Below, piece by piece: positions 5,648-7,090 of a DNA stretch of 7,090 bases. Made by a program: the position numbers and the translations under genes. Within the stretch, counting starts at the first letter, position 1. The number at the start of each line of letters is the position of its first letter. Source of the stretch: Bacteroidota bacterium (GTDB taxonomy: Bacteria > Bacteroidota > Bacteroidia > Chitinophagales > Chitinophagaceae); assembly GCA_023411775.1 (NCBI GenBank), contig JAEYOL010000293.1:1-7090 (forward strand). Direction: 5' to 3'. The notes under the pieces are model-generated. The model did no database searches. It was not told the DNA's origin and worked only from the letters and a program-made list of their open reading frames with translations.

Positions 5648-7090
5648 TCATCGTATAAAAAACTCAAAGGGCAAACGCGTTTGAACCGAGTTGCTCATTT
5701 CACGTACCCGCTTTATTTCCTGGTAGATTTTGTAGTTGTCTTCACCCATTTCCTTTTTGATTTTATCTGTATAACTCATGGGATCGTCCTTACCAAAGAT
5801 CTTCTCGAATATACTTTCCGGTTCGGGATATTCTCTCACACTGTAATCGGTCAGCCCTGCTTTTGCAGCAGCTGCAATGATGGCATCTTCGATCCCTCCA
5901 AAACGGTCGATCAAACCAATGTCTTTAGCCTTCAAACCGGTCCACACGCGGCCCTGGGCAATACTGTCGATATACGTGGTATCCCTTTTTCGGCCTTCAG
6001 CCACGCGTTGTTTAAATGTAGTATAGATCATATCTACGCTCGCCTGCACCATTTTCTTCTCGGGTTCGCTCAGGGGTCGATAAATTGCGCCGGCATCAGC
6101 ATGAGGTGCAGTTTTTACACCGTCGAAAGTTATGCCCAGCTTGTTCTTGAAAAATGATTGCATGTTGGGAATGATCCCGAAGACACCAATGGATCCGGTA
6201 ATGGTTGTTGGCAATGCAAAAATACTGTCTGCCGCGCAGGCAATATAATAACCACCTGAGGCGGCTACATCACCAAAACTAACGATCACGGGCTTCTCCT
6301 GTTTGGCCAGCGCCAACTCTCGCCAGATCGCTTCACTCGCCATCGCGCTGCCACCTCCGGAGTTTACCCGTAGTACAATTGCCTTTATCGATCTGTCGAG
6401 ACGGGCTTTTCGTAAAAGGTTGCGATAGGTTTCACCGCCGATACCTTCCTCCGCCTTCCCATCCACAATATTTCCTTCGGCATAAATGAGGGCAATCTTG
6501 TCACCACTACTTTTGCGGATATTCGATGCAGCGTAATAAGTATTGATCGTTGTAAAATTGATCCGGTCGTACTTGCCGATCCCCAGGTTTGCTTTTATCT
6601 CATCCTTTAGTTCATCGTCGTACTTCACGCCGTCGACCAGGCCATGTGTCACCGCGTCATTCGCAGTCTGGATCGCGGCCTCATTGGCCAGCTGGTGCAG
6701 GCTGGCTGTATCTTTCTTTCTTGCCGCCGCGGTCTTGACCAGGAAGTCGCTATACAGATCGTTGAGCCAGACAGATGTCTGGAGTTCATTCTCTGGCGTC
6801 ATCTCTGCTGCGCGAAAGGGCTCCGTAGCGCTTTTGAACTTACCTGCATAAAAAATCTGTGGTTCGATATCCAGCTTGTCCAAAGTGCCTTTTACAAAAG
6901 CGAGTTCGACACTATAGCCATCCCATTCCAGGTAACCCTGTGGACTTACATAAATCTTATCCGCGATATTCGCTACGCTGTAGGCCGACTGCGTCATGAT
7001 ATCCCCGTGTGCCAGAACAAATTTGCCGCCCGATTTGAAATCACTCAGGGCATTCCTGATCTCATCGTTGGCAGCGAAGCCATTCGGGTT
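5648..7090 (-). CDS. sppA: Signal peptide peptidase SppA (67 kDa, double-domain type), N-terminus cut by window edge
   Basis: This membrane-bound serine protease degrades signal peptides left after protein export. The frame is open to the window edge, giving 480 residues, and begins inside the first protease domain with NPNGFAANDEIRNAL. The Met at 6997 is internal, since the frame and SppA homology continue upstream of it. Both catalytic residues of the Ser/Lys dyad are visible by analogy with E. coli SppA (Lys209, Ser409). The lysine is in GKFKSATEPF (codon 6833-6835). The serine is in DVAASGGYYIA (codon 6257-6259), followed by the family motif TTITGSIGVFG. VNSGGGSAMASE in the second domain is also typical. 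The C-terminus ends LPFEFFIR. Compared with the usual length of nearly 600 residues, roughly 110 residues, including the N-terminal membrane anchor, should lie beyond the window. The permease gene follows after 91 bp without a terminator. Confidence 0.95.
   Translation of the reverse strand, partial: NPNGFAANDEIRNALSDFKSGGKFVLAHGDIMTQSAYSVANIADKIYVSPQGYLEWDGYSVELAFVKGTLDKLDIEPQIFYAGKFKSATEPFRAAEMTPENELQTSVWLNDLYSDFLVKTAAARKKDTASLHQLANEAAIQTANDAVTHGLVDGVKYDDELKDEIKANLGIGKYDRINFTTINTYYAASNIRKSSGDKIALIYAEGNIVDGKAEEGIGGETYRNLLRKARLDRSIKAIVLRVNSGGGSAMASEAIWRELALAKQEKPVIVSFGDVAASGGYYIACAADSIFALPTTITGSIGVFGIIPNMQSFFKNKLGITFDGVKTAPHADAGAIYRPLSEPEKKMVQASVDMIYTTFKQRVAEGRKRDTTYIDSIAQGRVWTGLKAKDIGLIDRFGGIEDAIIAAAAKAGLTDYSVREYPEPESIFEKIFGKDDPMSYTDKIKKEMGEDNYKIYQEIKRVREMSNSVQTRLPFEFFIR

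Noticed and set aside
5633..6157. Plus-strand open frame of 174 codons opposite sppA, and other plus-strand frames opposite the annotated genes.
   Set aside because: They lie antisense to strongly supported genes, show no family features, and are shadows of the coding frames.
6995..6997. ATG at 6997 as the start of sppA.
   Set aside because: The frame continues open to the window edge, and the 31 upstream residues (NPNGFAANDEIRNAL and so on) match the SppA first domain, so the Met is internal.
5648..7090. SppA as the protease that cuts the dual-membrane anti-sigma factor.
   Set aside because: SppA degrades cleaved signal peptides, sits in a separate transcription block beyond a terminator, and nothing in the sequence links the two.

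Overview
The window looks like chromosomal DNA of a Bacteroidota bacterium, most likely from the Chitinophagaceae (inferred from protein style). The clues are a DUF2911 lipoprotein, an ECF sigma factor followed by an inner-membrane/outer-membrane-barrel protein, LVIVD-type lipoprotein repeats, weak Shine-Dalgarno sites and moderate GC content. All seven genes lie on the minus strand, so they read from high to low coordinates. The outer two run off the window ends. No RNA genes, insertion sequences, CRISPR arrays or phage genes were seen.

Right-hand block (7090 down to about 3214): a partial signal peptide peptidase SppA, an ABC-2 type permease with no ATPase beside it, a membrane-anchored SRPBCC-fold protein, and a DUF2911 lipoprotein. 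The gaps are 91, 51 and 107 bp, and a clear intrinsic terminator follows DUF2911. This could be one or several transcripts, and the genes look like ordinary housekeeping or envelope functions.

Left-hand block (3185 down to 1) is the interesting part. It holds an ECF sigma factor, then a 506-residue protein whose start overlaps the sigma gene by 14 bp, then a lipoprotein with LVIVD-like beta-propeller repeats. The middle protein has a short cytoplasmic segment, one inner-membrane helix, a disordered linker of about 198 residues and an eight-stranded outer-membrane barrel. It therefore appears to bridge both membranes, matching the recently recognised class of dual membrane-spanning anti-sigma factors (Dma) of Bacteroidota.

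The same two-block motif, GCAACG-N15-TTGTCAG, lies 17 bp before the sigma start codon and 19 bp before the lipoprotein start codon. The blocks are identical and equally spaced while the spacers are unrelated, as expected for an ECF promoter. The inferred circuit is as follows. The barrel senses a state of the outer membrane or cell surface. The signal passes through the linker to the cytoplasmic anti-sigma segment, which releases the sigma factor. The sigma factor then activates its own operon and, through a second promoter, extra production of the lipoprotein.
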